This document shows, piece by piece, positions 35,342-44,365 of a DNA stretch of 64,000 bases. The notes under the pieces are model-generated. The model did no database searches, had not been told where the DNA came from, and worked only from the letters and a program-made list of their open reading frames with translations. A program made the position numbers and the translations under genes. This DNA comes from Knoellia sp. S7-12 (lineage in GTDB: Bacteria; Actinomycetota; Actinomycetes; Actinomycetales; Dermatophilaceae), in the NCBI RefSeq assembly GCF_040518285.1, contig NZ_CP155449.1:372001-436000 (forward strand), written 5' to 3'. Within the stretch, counting starts at the first letter, position 1. Each line of letters begins with the position of its first letter.

Positions 35342-36835
35342 ATGCAGATCCCCGACCCTGCGCTGGTGCTACTGGTTGGTGCGTCCGGTTCCGGGAAATC
35401 CACCTGGGCCGTGACGAACTACCGAGCCAATGAAGTTGTCTCCTCTGATGCTCTCCGAGCCGCGGTCGGCAGCGGCACGGCCGATCTGGACGCCTCGGAC
35501 GATGCTTTTCAGATCCTCGACCAGATCGTGGCGGGCCGAACCCGACGTGGCCTCACGGTTGTCGTCGACACCCTAGGGCTGGATCCGGATCGTCGTGCTG
35601 GCTGGGTGGCGTTGGCACGCAATGGCGGACTCGCCACCGTGGCAGTCGTGTTCGACACTCCTGCGGCGACGTGCCGGGCTCGGAACGCAGCCCGTGATCG
35701 TCCGGTCCCGGCGAACGTGCTCAACGCTCAACTGCAACGCATGCGCGATGTCGAGCGAGAACTCGACGTCGAGGGTTGGAGTGTGCGGGTCGTCAGCGGT
35801 GAAGAGGGCGCGCCAGTCACGGCGTCCGAGTCCGAGTCCGAATCCGTGTCGACTCCGACTCCGACTCCGACACGGACACTCGCTCCCAACACGTCGACGG
35901 CGAGGACCGACGGACCGCGGGTGATGCTGCAGGTCTCGCGTTTTCCCTGGGGCGAGGAACCGCTCGACTGGCTCCGAGGTGTCGCGCTCGCGGCGGACGA
36001 AGCGGGCTTTGCGGGCATCGCGCTGATGGACCATCTCATCCAGATCCCGCAGGTCGGTCGCGCCTGGGATCCAATTCCCGAGCCTTGGGTGACGCTCGGC
36101 GCCCTCGCGGGGCTCGGCACCGACCTCGAGTTCGGCACGCTCTGCACCCCCGCCACCTTCCGCTCGGCGGGCATCATCGCCAAGTCGGCCGCCACCCTCG
36201 ACGTACTCACCGGAGGTCGCGCCTTCTGTGGACTCGGAGCCGGGTGGTGGGAGCGCGAGCACTCGGCGTTCGGCCTCCCCTTTCCTGCCACGGGCCAGCG
36301 AATCGACGGTCTCGAGGTGGCTGCGGAGACGGTGCGGGCCCTGTGGGCGCCCGGCACCAAGGCCTACGAGGGCGAGCGGGCATCCCTGCCCGAGACCACC
36401 TGCTATCCCAGACCTGTCGGCAGGCTGCCGCTCATCATCGGAGGGGGCGGCGAGCAACACACTCTGCGTATTGCTGCGCGGTGGGGCGACGCCTGCAATG
36501 TGCAGGGCGACCCGGACGTCGTCAGACACAAGATCGACGTGTTGCGTCGTCACTGCGACGACGCCGGACGACCGCACAGCGAGGTGGAGGTCACGGTGCT
36601 CGACATCGCCATCGTCGGCAACGACAGAGAGGACACTTGGGCGCGGGTGGAGCGGATGCGCGGGCGCACCAAGGCGGCCAACTTCGCGGCACGTCACCAT
36701 GCCGCGGACGTGGCGAGTCACCGCGAGCGATTCGAGCGGCTCTTCGACGAAGGAGTGGGGACGGTCTTCCTCGCCTTGCCCGATCTCGAAGGTCTTGCCG
36801 ATGTCGAACGCATTGCCGCCCTTGCCCGGCGCTGA
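35342..36835 (+). CDS. P-loop kinase / LLM-class (F420- or flavin-dependent) oxidoreductase fusion
   Basis: A 497-residue two-domain protein. Residues 1-150 form an AAA_33/polynucleotide-kinase-like P-loop domain: Walker A GASGSGKST, SSDALR, TVVVDTLGLDPDRRAGW and CRARNAARDRPVP. A low-complexity linker (about 160-185) has Ser-Glu then Thr-Pro repeats. Residues about 190-497 form a bacterial luciferase-like TIM barrel: FAGIALMDHLIQIPQ, PWVTLGALAG, GLGAGWWEREH and PLIIGGGGEQ are typical of F420-dependent LLM oxidoreductases. The kinase part may act on a nucleic acid end or small nucleotide. The substrate of neither domain is known. Single gene. Confidence 0.82.
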   Translation: MQIPDPALVLLVGASGSGKSTWAVTNYRANEVVSSDALRAAVGSGTADLDASDDAFQILDQIVAGRTRRGLTVVVDTLGLDPDRRAGWVALARNGGLATVAVVFDTPAATCRARNAARDRPVPANVLNAQLQRMRDVERELDVEGWSVRVVSGEEGAPVTASESESESVSTPTPTPTRTLAPNTSTARTDGPRVMLQVSRFPWGEEPLDWLRGVALAADEAGFAGIALMDHLIQIPQVGRAWDPIPEPWVTLGALAGLGTDLEFGTLCTPATFRSAGIIAKSAATLDVLTGGRAFCGLGAGWWEREHSAFGLPFPATGQRIDGLEVAAETVRALWAPGTKAYEGERASLPETTCYPRPVGRLPLIIGGGGEQHTLRIAARWGDACNVQGDPDVVRHKIDVLRRHCDDAGRPHSEVEVTVLDIAIVGNDREDTWARVERMRGRTKAANFAARHHAADVASHRERFERLFDEGVGTVFLALPDLEGLADVERIAALARR

Positions 36836-37213
36836 ACGGGTCTGGACCAGGATTGGTCAGGCACGAGCCCACACCTTCGCCGCAATTGGCGTTCCCTGAC
36901 GTGGCCCGCGAACGCTCCTGTGTCCTCGTTGCCTTTGGGGCGTCAGGGTGTGCGGCGGGGTCATGCTCGGTGCCAGAGGTTGGGGTCGAAGGTCGCCGAA
37001 GTGCAGGCCGCAGAAGAGCGCACCGAAGAAGAGGTGACCGACCTGACCGCCGAGGTGCGCGCTCTGCGGGAGGACATCGCCGCCATGCGAAGGGACCACA
37101 GTGAAGGGGTGGGGTAGCGCCTACCGTGCGCCCTTCGGCAGGAACCGTCTGGCGAGTCAGTTCCCGCGCCCGCAGGTTTCAGGTGACACCACCACACGTG
37201 GGCCTTGAGTTTG
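36836..37213. other. Gene-poor stretch with a coiled-coil gene fragment
   Basis: No complete gene. A plus-strand frame at about 36988-37117 encodes a charged coiled coil (AAEERTEEEVTDLTAEVRAL, then REDIAAMRRDH) ending at a TAG, but upstream the frame is not protein-like. It may be the 3' end of a lost gene. Confidence 0.4.
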
Positions 37214-37381
37214 TCACTCGGTGGGTGGCTCGATTCCAAGCACGCGACGGTCCTCGTCGTCCAGTTGGTTGAATCCGAAATCCTCGGCCCACAAGTCAAG
37301 GTTTGCCACCTCCTCCTCCCATACGGGGAATCCTCCGATTAAGTCATCGACTCCGCAAATAAGGCGTGGCCATTCCGGCAC
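37214..37381 (-). CDS. Small acidic protein (possible)
   Basis: A 55-codon frame from GTG 37381: MPEWPRLICGVDDLIGGFPV, then an acidic tail with WEEEVANLDLWAEDFGFNQL and a TGA. The amino-acid composition looks natural, and the acidic Trp-containing tail is unlike random GC-rich frames. The first 20 codons are duplicated in the direct repeat at 37711-37824, where the tail is different, so one copy is a broken duplicate. The opposite strand also has an open frame through the repeat, so the strand is not certain. Confidence 0.35.
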   Translation of the reverse strand: MPEWPRLICGVDDLIGGFPVWEEEVANLDLWAEDFGFNQLDDEDRRVLGIEPPTE

Positions 37382-37436
37382 TGGCCTCGCCTTCGCCGTG
37401 CCCTACGTCGGTGCCGTCGTGCGCATGAAGGACGTG
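37323..37436. repeat. 114-bp direct repeat, copy 1
   Basis: Matches 37711-37824 with only about five mismatches. It starts ACGGGGAATCCTCCGATTAA and ends AAGGACGTG. The two copies are 388 bases apart and bracket the 55-residue zinc-ribbon gene. Confidence 0.9.
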
Positions 37437-37492
37437 CCGTAGGCAATCTCGCGGTGCCAACGCACCTCGGAGTAGTGGTCCTTGGTCGGCTC

Positions 37493-37660
37493 TCAGCCGA
37501 TCAGTGGTCCCTTGAAGGAGGGGTTGCCGCGGTCGTCATACGACTTCTTCTCCCGGCCACAGTGGGAGCACAGGTCGTACCCGCCGCCGGGCCCGCTCAT
37601 CTCCCGGTTGATGTGGTGCTCCCAGTGGTGGTAGCCGACCAGACACAGGACACGGCGCAT
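37493..37660 (-). CDS. Small zinc-ribbon protein, DUF1660-like
   Basis: A 55-residue protein from ATG 37660, with GGAGG six bases upstream. It reads MRRVLCLVGYHHWEHH, a Gly-rich turn, YDLCSHCGREKKSYD and a short tail. The C-x(2)-G-[YH]HHW...C-S-H-CG layout gives four zinc ligands and resembles the DUF1660 family of tiny phage or element-borne proteins. It is flanked by the two copies of a 114-bp repeat in a decayed patch. Function unknown. Confidence 0.7.
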   Translation of the reverse strand: MRRVLCLVGYHHWEHHINREMSGPGGGYDLCSHCGREKKSYDDRGNPSFKGPLIG

Positions 37661-37710
37661 GCTGCACCTCCATTGTGAGAAGTCTGTCCATCATCCGCCT
37701 CCGCCTGACG

Positions 37711-37824
37711 ACGGGGAATCCTCCGATTAAGTCATCGACTCCGCAAATAAGGCGTGGCCCTTCCGGCACTGGCCTCGCCTTCGCCGTGCCCTACGTCGGT
37801 GCCGTTGTGCGGATCAAGGACGTG
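37711..37824. repeat. 114-bp direct repeat, copy 2
   Basis: Second copy of the repeat at 37323-37436. Conservation across the whole 114 bases suggests a recent local duplication. Confidence 0.9.
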
Positions 37825-37921
37825 ACCTGAGCCCTAGGGCGTTCCGGTGCACACGCGTGCCGAGTTGCAGGTAGCGTCCCGGTGAAGGTGTGGACTTGTC
37901 AGAATGAGGGGGGACCATCGA

Positions 37922-38910
37922 GTGGAGAAGTCTGCTGCGATTCGGTTGACCGAACCGCCCTACACGTGGGAAGGGTTCTGAGCAGCCGCTCAACGCTTCG
38001 CCCGCTCAGCGATGCAGAACTACACGCCCCGGGAAGCGCTTGTTTTTCTTGCATGCCGGGGCAGCCGTTGAACTTGGCATCAAGGCGGCCCTGTGCCGCA
38101 TCAGTCCTGCCCTTCTGATTAAGGGACAGCGGTTCACCGATGACGCGCTGATTCGGCTGGTGGGCTACCAACCATCGGCTCGTCGCAAGGGCGCTGCCTC
38201 CAGCCGCGCGCTGCGCAGCAACTTCCCTTACACGGTCGGCTTTGCCAAGGCCGTCGAGCGCTTCGAGCTCCTCTTCGGGGACGAGTCTCTGGGTGTGGAC
38301 GCGAGCGCGCTGGAGGTTCTGAAGGGGGCGCGTGACCTCACTGCGCATGCAAGCGCCAGCGGACAACTCGTAAGCCAAACGATGCACGAGGTCGTTCTCA
38401 CTTTTGGCAGCCGTCTTTCGCCATGTACTCCCACTCGTCGAGGTAACCGAAGTGAGTTTCTGGGGGGAGCACCTCGGCACAATCCAGAAGGCCACGGAAG
38501 AGCATCGGGATGACGTCTCCGCGCAGGCTAGGGGGCTGATCGCAGCGGCACGCGAGCGGTTCGGGCGTCAGTACGAGGGCGTGGACCCAAGCCCCCTGAC
38601 TGAGCACATGAGCCATTCATTCTGGGAACGAATCACGGGACAGGACGAGTGGGTCCGGCGATGCCTGGCATGTGGCGCGGAAGGGATTGCGCGCCTTCGC
38701 GCCGAGAAGCGGGTTGAACGGCGGACTAGCGGACGGACGCGAACGGCCCGCGGCTATAAGGCGGTCAACTTCCGGTGTCACATCTGCAAGTTGGTGCTCG
38801 AATCGGAAGCTCTCGTGGACGCCGTACGAGAGTTCGAGAGTAGCTCCGGTGCTGTTGTCATGGAAGGAACGCTACGGGCCAGCACTGACAGTCACTTGAC
38901 GCTGAATTGA
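37922..38910 (+). pseudogene. Frameshifted gene: HEPN-like helical domain plus zinc ribbon
   Basis: GTG 37922, after a GAGGGGG box, starts VEKSAAIRLTEPPYTWEGF and meets a TGA; the same frame continues AAAQRFARSAMQNYTPREAL, then a shift at about 38040 gives FFLHAGAAVELGIKAAL and a long helical stretch, and another shift in a T4 run near 38402 gives AAVFRHVLPLVEVTEVSFWG and a zinc ribbon (CLACG...CHIC) to a TGA at 38910. Repaired, it would be about 325 residues. The AGAAVELGIKA helix and spacing resemble HEPN-type domains. At least three lesions make a functional product unlikely. Confidence 0.6.
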
Positions 38911-39023
38911 ACTGTCCTGCAACACTATTCGGTCAATTGCATGTCTGCTGCGACGTCAGCCACACGAGTCCCACGGGTTGCGCTTCGCAAGGGAAATGGC
39001 GGCCTCGAAATGGATAGATGTTC

Positions 39024-39061
39024 ATTGAGCCCCGCCGACAGGTGGGTCGACGGGGCTCAAT
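39024..39061 (-). terminator. Strong hairpin after the Fe-S reductase gene
   Basis: Arms ATTGAGCCCCG-CCGAC and GTCGA-CGGGGCTCAAT form a stem of about 15 pairs, 15 bases past the stop of the minus-strand gene ending at 39076. It could also stop plus-strand transcription from the pseudogene. Confidence 0.8.
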
Positions 39062-39075
39062 ATGGGCGGGTCTGA

Positions 39076-40020
39076 TCAGTCCCAGGGGTCGGGTGCGTTG
39101 AGCAGGTCGTCCGCGTTGGCAGGCTTGGTCGGCTTCGCCGCCTCAGGTGCTGCCGGCTTCGCCTCGGCCTCGTCGTTGGCTTCGGTCTTGACTCCTGCGT
39201 CGGCTGCCTCGGCCTCGGCATCTGTGTCAGCCTCGGACACGGTCTCCCCTGTGGGCTCAGCCGCCGGCGCGGAGTCAGCATCGCCCGTGGGCTCCGGCGT
39301 GGGCTCGATGTCGGCATGGGATGCATCCGTTGCGGCCTCTGTCGTCACGGTTGCCCGCTCGGACAGAGTGTCCACGTCGTCCCAGGGGTCAGGAGCTGAG
39401 AGCAGGTCGTCTCCGGCCGTGGTCGCTGGGGAGGCCTCTGACTCGGTGGGCGCAGAGCCTGCGGCCGTCGCATCCTCGAAGGTCGCTGACTCCTCAGCGG
39501 CGGTCGCCTCCTCGGCGGGGGCCTCAGCATCAGGTGCTGCAGGGGTTGCGCCTGCGGGTTCGTCCCACGGGTCGATGGCGTCACTGGCCGCGGGAGCGGC
39601 AGGTGCTTCGGAGGGTGCTTCGGCCTCTGCCTCTGCCGGTGCCGCAACGGCTTCGGCACGTGCAGCAGGTGCGGGCTCGTCCCACGGATCGGCGTCATCA
39701 TTCGCTGCAGAAGAAGCAGGCGCCTCGGTCTGCGACTCAGCGGGTGCGGCCTCGGCGGCGGGTGCAGCCGGGGCAGGAGCCGAGGCTGCGGGTGCTACCG
39801 GCTCGTCCCACGGGTCGACGTCGGCACTGGCTGCGGGAGCGGCAGGTGTCGTTGCCTCCTCGGCGGAGGGTGCAGCAGGGCTTGCGGGGGCGGGCTCGTC
39901 CCACGGGTCTGCTTCGGCGGCTGATGCCTCGTTGGGCTTGGTCTCGGCGGCAGGTGCCGCCGGGGCAGGCGCCGAAGTTGCGGGTGCGGCGGGCTCGTCC
40001 CACGGGTCCGCCTCGGCAGT
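39076..40020. repeat. DPWD-repeat coding region
   Basis: Seven copies of DPWD (mostly as DPWDEP) spaced 20-60 residues in an Ala/Glu/Pro-rich stretch of the Fe-S reductase. In DNA each copy is a form of GTCCCA(C/G)GG(G/A)TC on the plus strand. Spacing is irregular, so this is a motif repeat rather than a strict tandem. Confidence 0.85.
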
Positions 40021-42546
40021 CGGCGCCTCCGCAGCCTTTGCTTCAGTATCTGAAGCAAAGGCACTCCCCTGGGCGGTACTCGTTGAGGCCTCATCTGCAG
40101 CTGTTTCGGACCCATCAGCAACCGCAACTCCTGCAACGGCAGCGCCAGCCGCAGCGGTGCCAGCGGCACCGGCGGGGGAAGCGGAAGGTGCGTCACCGGC
40201 ATACGCCTCAGACTCGGACGCCACTGAAGCGGCCGCCGCCTCGTCCACGGAAGCGGACTCGGCGTCCTCGTCCTGCCCACGGCGCACCGCAGCAAGGAGC
40301 ATCTGCGCGACGTCGACGACCTCGACGTCCTCGCCGATTCCTTCGGACTGCTTTGCGGTCAGGCCGTCGGAGATCATGACGCGGCAGAACGGGCAGCCGA
40401 TGGCGATGCGCTCGGCGCCGGTGGCGAGGGCCTCTTCGGTGCGGTTCATGTTGATGCGACCGCCGAGCTTCTCCTCCATCCACATGCGGGCACCGCCGGC
40501 GCCACAGCAGAACGACTTCTCCTTGGAGCGCTCCATCTCGCGCAGCTCGACACCGGGGAGGGCGCCGAGGAGCTCACGCGGCGGGGCATAGACGTTGTTG
40601 TGACGACCGAGGTAGCAGGGGTCGTGATAGGTCACGGTCGCTGCAGTCGACGCAGCGTTCTTGGCCGACGAGAAGCCAGGAGCGTCAGCCGGACGAGCCA
40701 CGGGCACGAGCTTCTTGTCCCGGACCAAACGGTTCAACAACTGTGTGTGGTGGACGACCTCGAACTTGCCGCCGAGGTCGGGGTACTCGTTCTTGATCGT
40801 GTTGAAGCAATGGGCGCAGGTGACGACGATCTTCTGGACGCCCATCTCGCCGAACGTCTCGATGTTCTGCTGGGCGAGCATCGAGAAGAGGATCTCGTTG
40901 CCGGCGCGGCGGGCCGAGTCGCCGGTGCACGTCTCGCCATCGCCCAACACAGCGAAGGAGACACCAGCGGTGTCGAGCAGCTCGGCAACGGCGCGAGTGG
41001 TCTTCTTGGCGCGGTCCTCGTAGGCACCAGCGCAACCGACCCAGAAGAGGTAGTCGACCTCGTCGGCCGATTCAATGTCCTTGCCCAGGATCTTGACCTC
41101 GAACGGCAGGTCCTTGGCCCAGTCGAGGCGGGCGCGCGAGCCCATGCCCCACGGGTTGCCCTTGGACTCGAGGTTCTTGAAGAGGCCACCGAGCTCGGAC
41201 GGGAAGGCCGACTCGATGAGCGTCTGATAGCGGCGCATGTCGACGATGGCGTCGACATGCTCGATGTCGACGGGGCACTGCTCGACGCAGGCGCCACAGG
41301 TGGTGCAGGACCACAGGACGTCCAGGTCGATGACGGCATCCGGACCATGCGGGTTGTATGCCGTGAGCGGGTTCCGGATGTCGTAGCCCGTGTCGCCGAT
41401 GAGGGGAACTTCCGCGAGTGCCGTCGTGGCTGCGGGCAGTGACGCGCGCGCCTCCTCGGACGCGAGCAGCCAGGGCGACTTCGCGTTGGCGTGGTCGCGC
41501 AGCGTCATCATGAGCAGCTTGGGGGAGAGCGGCTTGTCGGTGTTCCACGCGGGGCACTGTGACTGGCAGCGACCGCACTCGGTGCAGGTGGAGAAGTCGA
41601 GCAGGCCCTTCCAGGTGAAGTCCTCGACCTTGCCCACGCCCAACACCGGCTCAGCCGACTCATCCTCGTTCTCCGAGGCGGCCTCCATGGCCTCCATCGA
41701 GAACGGCTGACCGTCGCCCATCGTCATCGGCTTGAGGTTGCCCAGGGCGGTGCCGCCGGAGGACTCGCGCTTGAACCAGATATTGGGGAAGGCGAGGAAG
41801 CGGTGCCACGCGACACCCATCGTCGGGGTGAGCGAGATGGTGATCATCCACGCGAACGAGATGATGATCTTGATGGTGGCGACGATGACGATGACCGTCT
41901 TGATGCCGTCGAGCGAGAGTCCGGAGAAGATGCCGGACAGCCATCCGGTCAGCGGGAAGTGCAGCGCCAGACCTTCGCCCGGGTTCTCGATCTTGGTGAG
42001 GGCGGCCTCGAGGACGCGCAGCGCGAGGATGCAGAGCGTGACGCCGAGGATCGTGAACTCGACGTAGTAGGCCTGCCACCAGTTCGACCCGAAGAAGCGT
42101 GAGCGGCGACCCTGCTCACCCTCAGCCGAGCGCGGGTGCTTCATCTGACGGATCGCAATCAGCACGACGATGCCGATGAGACCGGTCCACGCAAAGAACT
42201 CGGTGACCCACTCATAGGGCGGGAAGTGTCCGATGATGGGCAGCTGCCACTCGGGCTCGATGAGCTGGCCGAACGCCGTGACGAGCGTCCCGAACAGCAA
42301 CATGAACGACAGGGCGGTGAACCAGTGCGCGACCGCGACGACCGGCAGCCGAGACATGCGGGTGTGGCCGAGGAACTCCTTGGCCAGCGTCCACGAGCGT
42401 GCCAGAGGAGCGTCCGTTCGGCGCGGATCCGCCTGTCCCACACGGTAGAGCGCGACGAAGCGCCCGATCTGGCGGAAGAGGAGGGCCCACCCGATGAGCA
42501 TCAGCGGGAAGCAGATGGCGGAGGCAACGATCTGGAGCGCGGACAT
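39076..42546 (-). CDS. Membrane-bound (Fe-S) heterodisulfide-reductase-like protein with DPWD-repeat tail
   Basis: ATG 42546 gives 1156 residues. The N-terminal 290 residues have about five to six membrane spans like NarI/HdrE (MSALQIVASAICFPLMLIGW first). Next are two 4Fe-4S motifs, CTECGRCQSQCPAWNTDKPL and CTTCGACVEQCPVDIEH, then two CCG cysteine-rich domains (CAHCFNTIKNEYPD; CCGAGGARMW). Up to about residue 800 this is the usual actinobacterial Fe-S reductase with an unknown electron partner. The last 340 residues are an Ala/Glu/Pro-rich disordered extension with seven DPWD motifs, the last at the C-terminus. Reaction unknown; probably oxidises or reduces membrane quinone against a thiol or other cytoplasmic donor. 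Confidence 0.88.
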   Translation of the reverse strand: MSALQIVASAICFPLMLIGWALLFRQIGRFVALYRVGQADPRRTDAPLARSWTLAKEFLGHTRMSRLPVVAVAHWFTALSFMLLFGTLVTAFGQLIEPEWQLPIIGHFPPYEWVTEFFAWTGLIGIVVLIAIRQMKHPRSAEGEQGRRSRFFGSNWWQAYYVEFTILGVTLCILALRVLEAALTKIENPGEGLALHFPLTGWLSGIFSGLSLDGIKTVIVIVATIKIIISFAWMITISLTPTMGVAWHRFLAFPNIWFKRESSGGTALGNLKPMTMGDGQPFSMEAMEAASENEDESAEPVLGVGKVEDFTWKGLLDFSTCTECGRCQSQCPAWNTDKPLSPKLLMMTLRDHANAKSPWLLASEEARASLPAATTALAEVPLIGDTGYDIRNPLTAYNPHGPDAVIDLDVLWSCTTCGACVEQCPVDIEHVDAIVDMRRYQTLIESAFPSELGGLFKNLESKGNPWGMGSRARLDWAKDLPFEVKILGKDIESADEVDYLFWVGCAGAYEDRAKKTTRAVAELLDTAGVSFAVLGDGETCTGDSARRAGNEILFSMLAQQNIETFGEMGVQKIVVTCAHCFNTIKNEYPDLGGKFEVVHHTQLLNRLVRDKKLVPVARPADAPGFSSAKNAASTAATVTYHDPCYLGRHNNVYAPPRELLGALPGVELREMERSKEKSFCCGAGGARMWMEEKLGGRINMNRTEEALATGAERIAIGCPFCRVMISDGLTAKQSEGIGEDVEVVDVAQMLLAAVRRGQDEDAESASVDEAAAASVASESEAYAGDAPSASPAGAAGTAAAGAAVAGVAVADGSETAADEASTSTAQGSAFASDTEAKAAEAPTAEADPWDEPAAPATSAPAPAAPAAETKPNEASAAEADPWDEPAPASPAAPSAEEATTPAAPAASADVDPWDEPVAPAASAPAPAAPAAEAAPAESQTEAPASSAANDDADPWDEPAPAARAEAVAAPAEAEAEAPSEAPAAPAASDAIDPWDEPAGATPAAPDAEAPAEEATAAEESATFEDATAAGSAPTESEASPATTAGDDLLSAPDPWDDVDTLSERATVTTEAATDASHADIEPTPEPTGDADSAPAAEPTGETVSEADTDAEAEAADAGVKTEANDEAEAKPAAPEAAKPTKPANADDLLNAPDPWD

Positions 42547-42699
42547 GCGGGCAACTCTACTGACGACTAAGCGTGCGCATACCTTTGAGTGACCCCCCTC
42601 GCAGCAGTTGTGGCAGGACTCACGAGTCGTCAGTTGAGGGTCTGCTGCGGGGAACCGGAGCCCGCTCACCAGTCCACTTGTCAGTGATTGCTTGTGCTG

Positions 42700-42713
42700 A
42701 TTGATAACTCAAT
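42700..42713. promoter_or_regulatory. Possible operator upstream of cysK
   Basis: Inverted repeat ATTGA-TAAC-TCAAT in the AT-rich 100 bases before cysK. It could bind a sulfur regulator, but no factor is encoded nearby. Confidence 0.3.
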
Positions 42714-42776
42714 GTTTGAATAGGCATAAGTGCGGCCCTGACCGGGCTGTCCCCGAGACCTGACACGGAGAACTCA

Positions 42777-43715
42777 ATGCCCATCCTTGACGACGTCACC
42801 CAGGCAGTCGGCAACACGCCCCTCGTGCGGATCAACCGCATCATCGAGACCGGTGACACGGGCACGATCGTTGCCGCGAAGCTCGAGTTCTACAGCCCGG
42901 CCAGCTCGGTCAAGGACCGCATCGGTGTCGCGATCGTCGACGCGGCCGAGGCGTCGGGCGAGCTCCCCGCCGGCGGCACGATCGTCGAGGCCACGTCGGG
43001 CAACACCGGCATCGCCCTCGCGATGGTCGGCGCGGCCCGCGGCTACAAGGTCGTCCTCGCCATGCCCGAGTCGATGTCCAAGGAGCGCCGCGCCCTGCTG
43101 CGGGCCTTTGGCGCCGAACTCGTCCTCACCGACCCCGCGCTGGGCATGAAGGGCGCCGTCGCGAAGTCGGACGAGATCGTGGCCGAGCGTGAGGGTGCTG
43201 TCCTCGCCCGCCAGTTCGCCAACGAGGCCAACCCCGCGATCCACCGCAAGACCACGGCCGAGGAGATCTGGCGCGACACCGACGGCAAGGTCGACATCGT
43301 CATCGCTGGCATTGGCACCGGTGGCACGATCACCGGCGTGGGCCAGGTCCTCAAGGAGCGCAAGCCCGAGGTCCAGATCGTTGCCGTTGAGCCCGAGGAG
43401 TCCGCGATCCTCAATGGTGGTGCCCCCGGCCCGCACAAGATCCAGGGCATCGGCGCCAACTTCGTCCCCGAGATCCTCGACACCGAGATCTATGACGAGG
43501 TCATCGACATCAACGCCGCGACCTCGGTGGAGTGGGCCCGCAAGGCTGCCACCCAGGAAGGCCTGCTCGTCGGCATCTCCTCGGGTGCTGCTCTCGCCGC
43601 CGCCAACCAGGTCGCGACCCGCCCCGAGAACGCCGGCAAGACCATCGTCGTGATCATCCCGAGCTTCGGCGAGCGCTACCTCTCGACCATCCTCTTCGAG
43701 GGTCTCGTCGACTGA
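42777..43715 (+). CDS. cysK: Cysteine synthase A (O-acetylserine sulfhydrylase)
   Basis: A 312-residue PLP enzyme that makes L-cysteine from O-acetylserine and sulfide. Diagnostic blocks: [21 protein letters not shown] with the PLP lysine (about residue 44), [14 protein letters not shown] (substrate loop), [12 protein letters not shown] (phosphate-binding) and [11 protein letters not shown]. The start ATG 42777 follows CGGAGAA. Followed by cysE 41 bases later, whose product makes O-acetylserine; the two enzymes form the cysteine synthase complex. Confidence 0.97.
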   Translation: MPILDDVTQAVGNTPLVRINRIIETGDTGTIVAAKLEFYSPASSVKDRIGVAIVDAAEASGELPAGGTIVEATSGNTGIALAMVGAARGYKVVLAMPESMSKERRALLRAFGAELVLTDPALGMKGAVAKSDEIVAEREGAVLARQFANEANPAIHRKTTAEEIWRDTDGKVDIVIAGIGTGGTITGVGQVLKERKPEVQIVAVEPEESAILNGGAPGPHKIQGIGANFVPEILDTEIYDEVIDINAATSVEWARKAATQEGLLVGISSGAALAAANQVATRPENAGKTIVVIIPSFGERYLSTILFEGLVD

Positions 43716-43756
43716 TTATCCGAACTCACACAGTGCTCACCTCCCCGCCTTCGCGT

Positions 43757-44365
43757 ATGCCGTTCGCTCGCCTGCGCTCCCGCCTCCAGCGGGCTGCGGC
43801 GAGCGTTCGAGAGGACGTCGACGCCGCGATCGCCCGCGATCCGGCCGCGGCATCACGCTCCGACCTCGTGCTGAATTCGCCTGGCCTGCACGCGATCTGG
43901 TCCTACCGGCTCGCCCACAAGCTGTGGCTGCGCCCGCACCTCAAGCCCGTGGCGCGCACGCTCTCGACGGCAACGCGCGCAATCACCGGGGTTGAGATCC
44001 ACCCGGGCGCCACCATCGGCAAACGCTTCTTCATCGACCACGGCATGGGTGTCGTCATCGGCGAGACCGCGGAGGTTGGTGACGACGTGATGCTCTATCA
44101 CGGCGTCACCCTGGGTGGCCGGTCACTGGCCAAAATCAAGCGTCACCCCACCGTGGGTGACCGAGTCACCATCGGTGCCGGCGCCCGGATCCTCGGACCC
44201 ATCGACGTCGGCGACGACGTGCAGATCGGGGCCAATTCCGTTGTCGTCAAGGACATCCCGCATGGCGCGATCGCCACGGGCATCCCTGCCACGGTGCGTT
44301 TCCCCGGACACCCCGGTGAGGATCCCTACGAGGCGCTCTTTGGCGAGCCGGCCCTCTTCATCTGA
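43757..44365 (+). CDS. cysE: Serine O-acetyltransferase
   Basis: A 202-residue left-handed beta-helix acetyltransferase that makes O-acetylserine for cysK. Catalytic region [20 protein letters not shown] and the acetyl-CoA site YHGVTLGG...KRHPTVGD are clear, followed by hexapeptide repeats and the short C-terminus [18 protein letters not shown] 43757 is preferred; a GTG at 43733 is possible. The C-terminal DPYEALF could contribute to CysK docking, although the usual terminal Ile is indeed present. Its stop overlaps the stop of the converging CHAT gene by eight bases. Confidence 0.95.
   Translation: MPFARLRSRLQRAAASVREDVDAAIARDPAAASRSDLVLNSPGLHAIWSYRLAHKLWLRPHLKPVARTLSTATRAITGVEIHPGATIGKRFFIDHGMGVVIGETAEVGDDVMLYHGVTLGGRSLAKIKRHPTVGDRVTIGAGARILGPIDVGDDVQIGANSVVVKDIPHGAIATGIPATVRFPGHPGEDPYEALFGEPALFI

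Noticed and set aside
37323..37824. Attachment-site pair or insertion sequence ends for the 114-bp repeats
   Set aside because: No transposase or integrase lies between or beside the copies and they are direct, long and internal to coding-like DNA, so local duplication is simpler.
39062..40591. 509-codon Ser/Ala-rich plus-strand frame that looks like a repeat surface protein
   Set aside because: It is antisense to the DPWD tail of the Fe-S reductase; the repeats are explained by that coding sequence, and the frame has no signal peptide or ribosome site.
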